Shown: positions 43,800 to 61,200 of the stretch, piece after piece | How positions within the stretch are numbered: position 1 is the first letter of the stretch | Layout: each line of letters opens with the position of its first letter | DNA from: Streptomyces virginiae | Lineage (GTDB): Bacteria > Actinomycetota > Actinomycetes > Streptomycetales > Streptomycetaceae | NCBI RefSeq assembly: GCF_000720455.1 | Contig: NZ_JOAK01000016.1 | Location: 62,001-126,000, forward strand | Direction of reading: 5' to 3' | Length of the DNA stretch: 64,000 bases | Notes under the pieces: generated by a model | Databases searched by the model: none | What the model saw: only the letters and a program-made list of their open reading frames with translations | Told to the model about the DNA's origin: nothing | Position numbers and translations under genes: made by a program

Positions 43800-44102
43800 A
43801 TGGCCACCCTGCGCGAACGCAAGACCTACCGCGATCAAGTGCTCCGGGTCCTGTACGAAGCCGTCGAGGGCAACCGCCTCCTCGGCATCACCGGAACACA
43901 GCTGCGGCGCGACCTCCAGGTACCGGAACAGGACCTGGCCGCCGCCTGCACCTACCTGGCGGGCGAAGGGCTGATCACCGTCGACTGGGAACCCGGCAAC
44001 ACCCCGGCGATGGTCACGCTCACCCACGAGGGAATCCGGCGCATGGAGGCCGAGGAGGAAGGGACGGCCCCGGGCCCGGCCCCATCCGAACAGCACGCCT
44101 AG
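43800..44102 (+). CDS. Winged-helix-like small protein
   Basis: A 100-aa protein. The order of RDQVLRVLYEAVEGNRLLGI, TGTQLRRDLQVPEQDLAAAC, TYLAGEGLITVDW and PAMVTLTHEGIRRMEAE matches a winged helix: helices, then a recognition helix with LxxxGLI, then a beta-hairpin wing. It probably binds DNA or protein. AAAGGA sits 9 nt before the ATG. It ends the plus-strand gene string that starts with DUF5994, and its 3' end meets the minus-strand AAA gene 7 nt away. Targets unknown. Confidence 0.65.
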   Translation: MATLRERKTYRDQVLRVLYEAVEGNRLLGITGTQLRRDLQVPEQDLAAACTYLAGEGLITVDWEPGNTPAMVTLTHEGIRRMEAEEEGTAPGPAPSEQHA

Positions 44103-44109
44103 GGCGTGT

Positions 44110-45378
44110 CTAGATGCGGGCGAACTTCTCGGTCTGCCGGGCGAACTCCTGCGCCATGGCCGCGCTGACCGTGGGCCTGGTCCCGCCGATCGTGCGCAGA
44201 TAGTCGTCGGTGGTGGGGCGGGCCCGGGCTCCGGTGTCGAAGGTGCGCTCGAACTGGACCTGGGAGACGGTGCGCGCCACATGGGCGATGTCGGCAGGGG
44301 TGAACCCCTCGCTGGCGGTCGCCAGCACCGCGCTGTCGGCCTCCGCGCCCGCCCGGGCCAGGTAGCTCTCCCACAGCGCGGTCCGCGCGCGGTCGTCGGG
44401 CGGGCCGATCGGCAGTACGTAGTCGAAACGGCCGTGCCGCAGGAACGCGGAGTCGAGCGTGGTCACGTCGTTCGTGGCGCAGACGAGCAGCCGCCCGTCC
44501 TGGCCCCGGAACCGCACGATCGCCTTGAGCAGTTCGTTGACGACGCCGACCGCGGTCGCGTCGGCGCCGCTCCGGGTCCCCGCGATCTCCTCGACCTCGT
44601 CGATGAAGACCAGGACGTGATCGAGCCGGGCGATCTCGTCGAATCGCCGGTTCAGCCCGCTGGCCAGCCCGTACTCGGCGGCCAGCCGGGCGGGGAACAG
44701 TTCGAGGAACGGCCATCCCAGACGGCTGGCGATGGCGTGCGCGAACGTGCTCTTCCCCGTCCCGGGCGGCCCGAACAGCATCACCGCCCGAGGCAGCTCC
44801 ACTCCGTGCTGGGCGGCCATTTCCGGATGGGCCAGTGGCAGGACGAGACGCCGCTCGATGAGCTCCTTCTCCCGCTGCATGCCCGCGACCCTCTGCCACA
44901 GTCCTCCGGGAGGCAGCTCCGCTCCCAGCGACGCGAGCATGCCGACCGCCTGCGGGGTCACCCGCCCGCGCTTCTCGAAGAAGACCAGGCCCGGACGGGC
45001 GCCGAAGCCGCAGTTGTGCAGGGCGGTGGCCCCGGTCTCACCGTCGGGCAGGACCGCGTGGACCGTCCGGACGCCACCGGCGAACAGCCGGTGTTCGAGG
45101 GCCGTGATCAGGTCGCTGCCCAGCCCCTGGTGCCGCCAGGCCGGCGCCATGCTTATGCGCAGGATCCACGCCCGGTCACCCTCCACCCTGCTCACGGCAG
45201 CGCCGACGACCTCCTCGTCGGCGGTGGCCACCACCGCCGGGTGGAGGGCCTGGAGGGCCGCCACGGTGTCCGAGAGCGGAAAGAGCGGTGACTCTTCGCC
45301 CGTCCCTGTCTCGGCGTCCACGCGGAGCACCGCTTCGAGATCGTCCTGGGTGTAGTCCCTGACGCGCCACCCCGTCAT
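44110..45378 (-). CDS. GNAT acetyltransferase fused to an AAA+ ATPase
   Basis: A 422-aa two-domain protein. Residues 1-140 are a GNAT fold (WRVRDYTQDDLEAVLRVDAE; acetyl-CoA loop WRHQGLGSDLITALEHRL; GATALHNCGFGARPGLVFFE). Residues about 165-422 are a classical AAA+ module: Walker A LFGPPGTGKSTFAHAI, Walker B HVLVFIDEVEEIAG, sensor 1 RLLVCATNDV and an arginine-finger region LRHGRFDYVLPIGPPDDRAR. The closest AAA features are FtsH/CDC48-like. The ATG at 45378 begins the GNAT domain. No protease or other partner is adjacent. It might couple acetylation to remodelling of a protein target, which is inference. Confidence 0.85.
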   Translation of the reverse strand: MTGWRVRDYTQDDLEAVLRVDAETGTGEESPLFPLSDTVAALQALHPAVVATADEEVVGAAVSRVEGDRAWILRISMAPAWRHQGLGSDLITALEHRLFAGGVRTVHAVLPDGETGATALHNCGFGARPGLVFFEKRGRVTPQAVGMLASLGAELPPGGLWQRVAGMQREKELIERRLVLPLAHPEMAAQHGVELPRAVMLFGPPGTGKSTFAHAIASRLGWPFLELFPARLAAEYGLASGLNRRFDEIARLDHVLVFIDEVEEIAGTRSGADATAVGVVNELLKAIVRFRGQDGRLLVCATNDVTTLDSAFLRHGRFDYVLPIGPPDDRARTALWESYLARAGAEADSAVLATASEGFTPADIAHVARTVSQVQFERTFDTGARARPTTDDYLRTIGGTRPTVSAAMAQEFARQTEKFARI

Positions 45379-45537
45379 GGTCAGCTCCGCGTGTTCGGCC
45401 GTACCCCCATCATCGGCCGACGAGGGCCGGGGCGCGCACGGAAGCCGTGTGGCGTGCCCGGTCACCGGGGAGCATCCTGGAGGGCAGGCCGCCCGTGCAA
45501 CCGGATGCCGTCCCGCCGCCTGGTTGGAGGCAACAGG

Positions 45538-46737
45538 ATGACCGTCAGAGGGCGCGGGGACCCGGACCGCTCGGAGAGCTTCGGGGAGGAGCTGCTCGGG
45601 GTGTTCCTGGATCGTGCGCACGAGCTGCCACCCCATCTGGTCGGCCCGCTCGTCGCGGAGACGGTGGCCCGGATGGGTGGCCGCGCACCGCAGGTCCTGC
45701 TCCAGGACTACGGACAGCAGCAGCTGGTCCCCCTGCCCGCCGACGGTGCGGGCGCCGGTGATCCGCAGCCCATCGACCGGTCCGAGGCCGGCCGGTGCTT
45801 CCTGGAGTCACGCACCGTCGAGGTCTTGGCGCCCGACGGCGTGCGGGTCCACCTGCCCCTGCTGGACGGCGGCGACCAGGTGGGGGTCCTCTCGGTCACC
45901 CTGGACGGGATCGACGACGACGCCCGCCGCCTCCTGCGCAGGATCGCGGGCCTGGTGGCCGACCTGCTGCAGACCAAGAACGGCTACACCGACCTCTTCT
46001 TCCGGACCCGCCGCAGTGAACCGATGACCGTGGCCGCGGAGATCCAGTGGTCCCTGCTGCCCCCGCTGTCGATGGTGATGCCGCACGTCGCGGTCGCCGG
46101 AGTCCTGGAGCCCGCCTACGCCGTGGCGGGGGACAGCTTCGACTACGCCCTGAACGGCGACGTCCTGCACCTCGCCATGGTCGACGCCATGGGGCACGGC
46201 CTGGACGCGGCGACGATGGCCACGGTGGCCATCGGCGCGTACCGCCACGCCCGCCGGATCAGCATCGAACTGTCCGAGATCTACCTCTTCATGGACCGGG
46301 CCGTCGCCGAGCAGTTCGACCCGGACCACTTCGTGACCGCCCAGATGATGCGCCTGGACACCGACACGGGGCGCCTGCAGTGGGTCAACGCGGGGCATCC
46401 CGCGCCGATGCTGATCCGCGCGCACCGCGTCGTACGCCGACTGGACAGCCCCACGACCCTCCCCGTCGGCTTCGGAGGGGCGCAGCCGCAGGTCAGCGCG
46501 GTGGCGCTGGAGCCCGGCGACCGTGTCCTCTGCTTCACCGACGGTCTGATCGAAGAACACGAAAGCGGGCAGGAGCAGTTCGGCGAGGAACAGCTGATCG
46601 ACTGGGTGAACCGGCTGGAGCAGGACGACCACGGGATCCGCACGGTGGCCCGGGACCTGTCCCACACCCTCAAGAGGGCACGCGGCGAAACCACCTCGGA
46701 CGACGCGACGCTCGTCCTGTTCGAGTGGCGCGGATGA
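45538..46737 (+). CDS. SpoIIE PP2C-type phosphatase (third copy)
   Basis: A 399-aa phosphatase. A divergent N-terminal GAF-like sensor (residues about 15-165: PPHLVGPLVAETVARMGGRA, DGVRVHLPLLDGGDQVGVLS) is followed by a SpoIIE domain (about 170-395) with EIQWSLLPPLSMVMP, AVAGDSFDYALNGD, VDAMGHGLDAATMATVAIGA, VNAGHPAPMLIRAH, CFTDGLIEEHESG and SDDATLVLFEW. This sequence order is close to that of the 23274-24593 phosphatase, so the two are near paralogs. TTGGAGG lies 8 nt before the ATG at 45538. Its STAS partner is not identified. Confidence 0.88.
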   Translation: MTVRGRGDPDRSESFGEELLGVFLDRAHELPPHLVGPLVAETVARMGGRAPQVLLQDYGQQQLVPLPADGAGAGDPQPIDRSEAGRCFLESRTVEVLAPDGVRVHLPLLDGGDQVGVLSVTLDGIDDDARRLLRRIAGLVADLLQTKNGYTDLFFRTRRSEPMTVAAEIQWSLLPPLSMVMPHVAVAGVLEPAYAVAGDSFDYALNGDVLHLAMVDAMGHGLDAATMATVAIGAYRHARRISIELSEIYLFMDRAVAEQFDPDHFVTAQMMRLDTDTGRLQWVNAGHPAPMLIRAHRVVRRLDSPTTLPVGFGGAQPQVSAVALEPGDRVLCFTDGLIEEHESGQEQFGEEQLIDWVNRLEQDDHGIRTVARDLSHTLKRARGETTSDDATLVLFEWRG

Positions 46738-46773
46738 AGGAAGACCGGCCGCACCGCCGGGCGCCCGGCGCGC

Positions 46774-48050
46774 TCACGGGGTGATCCCGTCCCCCTTCCC
46801 GGCCGGCTCCGGTACCGTCGGCAGGTCCTGCCCGGCGCGGAGCGGGCCCGTCAGGAGGAGCAGAGCGCACAGTGCGTTGCCGCCGTAGAGGAGCCACAGG
46901 GCGTCGCGTTCGCCGAGGAGGGTGCCGAGGGCGCCGCCGAGGAGGCTGCCGACGGGGATCGTCCCGTACATCACGAAGCGGATGGTGGAGCCGACCCGGC
47001 CCAGCATGTCCGGCGGGCAGTACGCCTGCCGGAAGCTGACGATGATGACGTTCCCGGCGACCACCCCGGTCATCAGGCAGAACTCCCCGACCAGGAAGGC
47101 CAGCAGCCCCACCCCGTCCGTGGTGAGCGGGATCAGCAGCCCGAACGGGCCCCCGCAGAAGGCGCACAGCAGGACCGCCCGGGCCGTCCCGAACCGGCGG
47201 GTCAGGCGCGGCGAGACCACCGCGCCCAGGACCCCGCCCAGCCCGGCCAGGGCGATCAGGACACCGATCAGCGCGCCCGGCGCGCCCACCGTCCGGCTCA
47301 GGAACAGGATCGACAGGGACTGCGCACCGGCCAGGAACAGGTTCATCGCGGCGTCGCACAGCAGGATCGTCCGCAGGAAGGGGTCCCGGACGAGGAAGGC
47401 CACGCCCTCGCGGATCTCCTTGGCCAACGACCGTTCCGCGGGTGCCCGTTCCTCTCCGCCGGGCGGCCCCTCCGGGGTCCGGATCCGCAGCAGCAGAGCC
47501 GCCGAGACCAGGAAGCTCAGCCCGTCGGCGAGGAAGCCGACCGCCGCGCCCCCGGCCTGGGCCAGCGCCCCGCCCGCCCCCGGTGCGACGACCTCCGCGA
47601 CCGATTCGCTGGTCTGGAGCCGGGCGTTGCCGTCGGCGAGCTCCTCGTGCGGCAGCAGGGTCGGCAGGTACGCGCTGTAGGCGGCCCGGAAGAACACGTC
47701 GGCGGTCCCCGACAGGACGGCCACCAGCATCAGTTGGGAGGTCGTCAGGACCTCCAGCCAGACCGTCGCCGTCAGCGACAGCATCAGCAGCGCCGACACC
47801 GCGTTGCACACGATCATCACCGGCCGGCGGCGCATCCGGTCGGTCCACGCCCCCACGGGCAGTCCGAACAGCAGCCACGGCACCCAGGCCGCGGCGTTCA
47901 GCACCCCCATGGTCAAGGGCCCCGCGTCCAGCGTGTCCACCGCGATCAGCGGCAGCAGCACGCGGGTGGCCGCGCTCCCGAACTGGCTCACGGACTCGCC
48001 CGCCCACAGCAGCCGGAAGTCCCGGCGGCGCAGCGCGCCGCGACCGGCGC

Positions 48051-48054
<4 letters not shown>
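46774..48054 (-). CDS. MFS exporter of the NRPS cluster
   Basis: A 426-aa major-facilitator protein of the EntS/DHA3-like type, with about 12 helices: [20 protein letters not shown] at the N-terminus, [20 protein letters not shown] (the loop 2-3 motif) and a long central loop around residues 195-215. The GTG start overlaps the NRPS stop by 4 nt (GTGA), so it is the last gene of the operon and co-translated with the terminal NRPS. DHA3 transporters commonly export siderophores and peptide antibiotics; export of the peptide product is the natural inference. Confidence 0.87.
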
Positions 48055-55269
<7,215 letters not shown>

Positions 55270-55277
<8 letters not shown>

Positions 55278-58200
55278 CGGCGGAGCGGCGGAGCGTGGGA
55301 CGGGCCTTCGGCGCGTCGGTGAGCAGGGCGGCGGTGCGGGCCGGGGTCGGGTGCTGGAAGAGCTGGCGGATCTTCAGCTCCCGGCCGAGTTCGGCCCGGA
55401 TCCGGCTGATCAGCCGGGTGACGAGCAGGGAGTGGCCGCCCAGGGCGAAGAAGTTGTCGTCCGGGCCGACCTCCTCCCGGTCGAGGACCTCGGCGTACAG
55501 GGCGCGGACGCGGTCCTCGGTGCTGCCGCCCGGGTCCGCGGCCGGCTCCGGCGCGGCGGGGGCGGCCGCGGCCGTGCGCGGGGCCGGGCCGTCGACCGAG
55601 CCGACCGCCCGCTCCGGGGCGGCCGCGAGACCGCGCAGCACCAGGGCCAGGTCCGCCGCCAGCCGCTCGGCGCTCGTACGGTCGAACAGCTCGGTGGCGT
55701 AGGTGAGTTCCCCGGTGAGGCCCAGCGGGGTGCCGTCGGCGGCGCGCCGCTCCCCGAGGTCCACCCCGAGGTCGAACTTGGACACCGCCCATTCGACGGG
55801 GTGCGGCTGTGCCGTGACGCCCGTCAGGCGGGGCAGGGCGGGCGGCTCGTTCTGGACCTGGAGCAGCACCTGGAAGAGCGGGTGCCGGGCGAGGGACCGC
55901 TGCGGGTTCACCCCCAGCACGACCCGCTCGAAGGGCACGTCCTGGTGGGCGTAGGCGGCGAGGTCGCTCTCCCGGACCCGGGCGAGGAGGTCCGTGAAGG
56001 CCGGGTCGCCGGAGACGTCGGTGCGCAGGACCAGGGTGTTGACGAAGAAGCCGACGAGGTCGTCGAGCGCCTCGTCCGTGCGGCCCGCGACGACGGTCCC
56101 GATCGGGATGTCGGTGCCTGCCCCGAGGCGGGACAGGAGTACCGACAGCCCGGCCTGGAGGACCATGAAGAGGGTGCAGCCGTGCTGTCGGGCCAGTTCC
56201 AGCAGCCGTCCGTGCAGCTCCGCGTCCAGCTCCAGGGGGACGGAGCCGCCCGCGAAGCTCGCCACCGCGGGGCGCGGCCGGTCGTAGGGCAGGGCCAGCT
56301 CGGCAGGGGCGCCGGCCAGCTCCTCGGTCCAGAAGGCGAGCTGACGGGTGATCGGCGCGTCCGGGTCGCCCTCCGCGCCGAGCACGGACCGCTGCCAGAC
56401 GGTGTGGTCCCGGTACTGCACGGGCAGCGGCTCGAAGGCCGGCTCCGCGCCCGCCAGGCGGGCGGCGTAGGCGGTGGCCAGGTCGGTCAGGAGCGGCCCC
56501 CAGGACCAGCCGTCGGTGGCGATGTGGTGGATCACCAGCACCAGCACCCACTCCTCCCGGCCCAGCTCCAGCAGCCGGGCCCGCAGCGGCAGTTCGGCCG
56601 AGATGTCGAAGCGGTGGCCCGTCACCTCCCGTACCGCGTCCGCTACTGCGCCGGCCTCCGCGACGGCGAGGACCTCCAGCGGCACGTCGGCCGACGCACC
56701 CTCCAGCAGCCGGATCACCGGCTCGCCCCCGCACTCGTCGAAGACGGTCCGCAGCACCTCGTGCCGGGCCACCACGTCACCGAGCGCCGCACGCAGCGCC
56801 GACGCGTCCAGCGGACCCCTCAGCCGGTAGGCGAAGGGCACGTTGTGGTGGCCGGACGGGCCCTCCGCCTGGTGCGCGAACCACAGCCGGTGCTGCGCCG
56901 AGGACAGCGGCGCGCCCTGCCCGGGCTCCGCACGGCGCAACGGCGGCCGCGCCCGGTCGGCGTTCCCGGCCAGCTCCGCGAGCGCGGCCACGGTCTGCGC
57001 GCGGAAGACCTCGCGCAGCGGCAGCTCGACCCCGAGGGCCGTACGGATCCGGCTGACCAGCCGGGTCGCCAGCAGAGAGTGGCCGCCCAGGTCGAAGAAA
57101 CCGGCGTCGGCGGCGACCGCGTCGAGGCCGAGCACCTCGGCGAAGAGGCCCGCCAGGATCTCCTCCCGGGGGGTACGGGGGGCACGCCCGCCGGAAGCGG
57201 GCAGCGCGGGCTCGGGCAGGGCCCGGTAGTCCACCTTGCCGTTGCGGGTCAGCGGCAGCGCGTCCAGGACCATGACGTACGAAGGCAGCATGTAATCCGG
57301 CAGCAGCCGCTCCAGCCGGCGCCGCACCGAGGGCCCGGAGACCTCCCCGACCACGTACCCGGCCAGCCGCTTCTCGCCGTCCGCGGCCGCCCGTACGGCG
57401 ACCACGGCCTGGCGGACGCCCGGGCAGGCGGCCAGCGCGGCCTCGACCTCGCCGGGCTCCACGCGGAAGCCGCGGACCTTCACCTGCTCGTCGGCCCGGC
57501 CGAGGAATTCCAGCAGCCCGTCGGCCCGCCACCGGGCGAGGTCGCCGGTGCGGTACATGCGCGTCCCGGGCGCGCCGAACGGGTCGGCGACGAACCGCTC
57601 CGCGGTGGCCGCGGGACGCCGGTGGTAGCCGCGCGCCACTCCGGCACCGGCGAGGTACAGCTCGCCCGGGGTGCCCGGCGGCACCAGCCGCATCCGCTCG
57701 TCCAGCACGTACGCGCGGGTGCCGTCCAGGGGGCGGCCGATCGGCACCGGGCCGTCGGCGTCCGCGGCGCCGGTGATCAGGTGGGCGGTCGCGCACAGGG
57801 TCGCCTCGGTGGGCCCGTACAGGTGGCGGACCACGGTGTCCGGGCACGCCGCCAGCACGGCGCGGACCGCGGCGGGGCTGACGACGTCGCCGCCGGTCAG
57901 CACCTCGCGGACGCCGGCCAGCAGGCCGGGGTCCTCCTCGGCGACCACGCGGAACAGGCCGGCCGTCAGGTGCACGGCGGTGATGCCCGCCCCGCGGATC
58001 AGGGCGCGCAGCCCGGCGACCGTCGGCTCGCCCTCGGGGGCGACGACGACCTGCCAGCCGGACAGCAGGGCCACCCACAGCTCGTAGTCGGCGATGTCGA
58101 AGGCGTGCGGCGCGTGGAACAGGACGCGCTCGGTGCCCCGGGTGTGCCAGCCCCGGTCGGCCACGAGGTCCAGGACGTCCCGGTGGGTGACGGCGACGCC

Positions 58201-61200
58201 CTTGGGCTCGCCGGTCGAGCCCGAGGTGTGCATCAGGTAGGCCAGTTGCCCGGGCGGGCACGGCGCGGCCGCGAACTCCCCGCCGTCCGCGAGAGCGCCG
58301 GGGGCCTGCGCCGCGCCGGCCAGGACCGTCCGCACTCCCTCCGGGGCGAGCCCGGCGTGCGCCTCGTCGACCAGCAGCACGGAGCAGCCCGCGGCGTCCA
58401 GGATCCGCCGGGTGCGCGCGGCGGGCTGGCCGGCGTGCAGCGGCAGGTACGCGCCGCCCGCCTTGAGGACGGCCAGCATCGCCACGACCACCTCGGGGGA
58501 GCGCCCCATCAGTACGCCCACCGGGGATTCGGCGGTGAAGCCGAGGCCGGCCAGCCGCCGCGCCAACCGGTCGGCGCGCCGGTCCAGCTCCCCGTAGGTG
58601 ATGGCGTCGGGGCCGGACACCAGGGCCACGGTGGCCGGGTGCAGCGCGGCCCGCCGGGCGAATTCCAGGTGCACCGCCGTACCCGCCCGGGGCGGGGCCG
58701 GCGGCTGCCAGTCGGCCAGCAGCTGCTGCCGCTCCCGCGGCAGCAGCACCTCCAGGGCCGAGATCCGGCCGCGCGGCGCCCGTACCGCAGCCGCCAGGAT
58801 CCCGCGCAGCCGCTCCACGAGGGCGCGCACGGTGGCCTCGTCGAAGAGCTCCGTACGGTACTTGGCCACCGCGCTCAGCCCCTCGCCCGCCCCGGCCGCC
58901 TCCGTGAACTGCAGCGCCAGCTCGAACTCGGCCCGCGGTACGTCCACCTCCTCGGCCACCGCCGTCAGCCCGGGCAGCTCAAGGCCGGCGGCGGCCGCCC
59001 GGCGCATCGTCAGCGCCACCTGGAACAGCGGGTGGTGGGAGAGCGAGCGCCGCGGGTTGACCGCCTCGACGACCTGCTCGAAGGGCACGTCCTGATGGGC
59101 GAAGGCCGCCAGGTCGCTCTCCCGCACCCGCTCCAGCAGTTCCGCGAAGGCCGGGTCCCCGGACAGGTCGGTGCGCAGGACCAGGGTGTTGACGAAGAAG
59201 CCCACCAGATCGTCAAGGGCTTCGTCGGAGCGGCCCGCGACGACCGTGCCGATCGGCACGTCGGTCCCCGCGCCGAGCCGGGACAGCACCACCGCCAGCG
59301 CGGCCTGGAGCACCATGAAGACGGTGCAGCCGTGCGCCCGGGCCAGCGCCTCCACCTGCGCGGTCAGGGCCGCGTCCAGGCCGAAGGCGACGGCCGCGCC
59401 CGCCGGATCGGCCACCTCCGGCCGGGGCCGGTCGGTGGGCAGCACCGGCTCCTCCGGCAGCCCGGCCAGCGCGGTGCGCCAGTACGACAGCTGCTCCTCG
59501 GCCGCGCCGTCCAGCAGGGCGCGCTGCCAGAGCGTGTAGTCGGCGTACTGCACGGCCAGCGGAGGGCGCGGCTCGGCGCCGCCGCCCGTGCGGGCCGCGT
59601 AGGCGTAGGAGAGGTCGCCCAGCAGCGGCCCCCAGGACTCGCCGTCGGTGGCGATGTGGTGCAGGGCCAGCACCAGCGTGTGCCTCTCGGGCCCGGCGGT
59701 CAGCAGCGCGGCCCGCAGGGGCGTGTCGGTGGCCAGGTCGAAGGGGCGTGCGGCGATCTCGTCGATGTCCGCGCCGGCCGCGTCGAGGAGTTCCAGGACG
59801 GGCGCGGCCGGGGGCAGTACGACCTGCAGGGGCTCGCCGTCGGCCGCCGGGTGGATCGTACGCAGGATCTCGTGCCGCTCGGCCAGGTCGGCCAGCGCCC
59901 CGCGCAGCGCCTCCACGTCGAGCGGACCGTCCAGCCGGACCGCGACCACGCTGTGGTAGGCCGGGTCGGACCCCTCAAGCCGGTCCAGGAACCACAGCCG
60001 GCGTTGCGCCGCGGAGAGCGGCAGCTGCGCCGGGCGCGGCTGCGGCCGCAGCGCGGGACGGGCCCGGTCCGCGCCGTCGACCAGCGCCGCGAGCGCGGCC
60101 GGAGTGCGGGCGGCGAACACCTCACGGATGCCCAGCTCCGCGCCGAACGCCCCGCGGACCTGCGCCACCAGCCGCATCGCCAGCAGGGAATGGCCGCCCA
60201 GCTCGAAGAAGTCGTCGTCGGCGCCCACCCCGGGCAGGCCCAGCACCGACGCGAACAGGCCCGTCAGGATCCGCTCCCGCTCGGTGCGGCCGCCACGGCC
60301 GCCGGCGCGCACGGAGGGGGCGGGCAGGGCCCGCCGGTCCAGCTTGCCGTTCGGCGTCACCGGCAGCTCGTCCAGCACGACCACGGCCGGGACCATGTGC
60401 TCGGGCAGCTTGGCGGCCAGCTCGCCGCGCACCCCGGCGGGGGTCGGCGCGGCGCCCTGGCGGGGCACCACGTACGCCACGAGCCGTGGATCGCCGGGGT
60501 GGTCCTCGCGGACGACGACCGCCGCGTGGGAGACGCCCGCGCAGCCCGCGGCGGCGCTCTGGACCTCGCCCGGCTCGATGCGGAAGCCGCGGATCTTGAC
60601 CTGGTCGTCGGTGCGGCCCAGGTACTCCAGGACGCCGTCGGCCCGCCAGCGGACCAGGTCGCCCGTGCGGTACATGCGGGCCCCCGGCTCGAAGGGGCAG
60701 GCCACGAACCGGTCGGCGGTCAGAGCGGGCCGGCCGAGGTAGCCGCGGGCCAGCTGCACGCCGGCCAGGTACAGCTCGCCCGCGGTACCGGGCGCCACCG
60801 GGGCGAGCCGGCCGTCCAGCACGTACGTACGGGTGTTGGCGGCGGGCCGGCCGATCGGGACCGTGGCGTCCCCGGGCCGGCAGGGCCAGAGCGTGACGTC
60901 GACCGCGGCCTCGGTCGGGCCGTACAGGTTGTGCAGCTCCGCGCCGGGCAGGACCCGGAAGAAGGCGTCCTGGGTGTGCGGGGGCAGCGCTTCGCCACTG
61001 GCGATCACCCGGCGCAGTGAGCGGGCGTCCGCCGCTGCGGGCTCGCGCAGGAACACGTCGAGCATGGACGGCACGAAGTGCGCGGTGGTGACGGACTCCC
61101 GGGCGATCAGGCCGGCCAGGTAGGCGGGGTCCTGGTGGCCGCCGGGCTTCGCGACCACGAGGGTCGCCCCGGTCAGCAGCGGCCAGAAGAACTCCCACAC

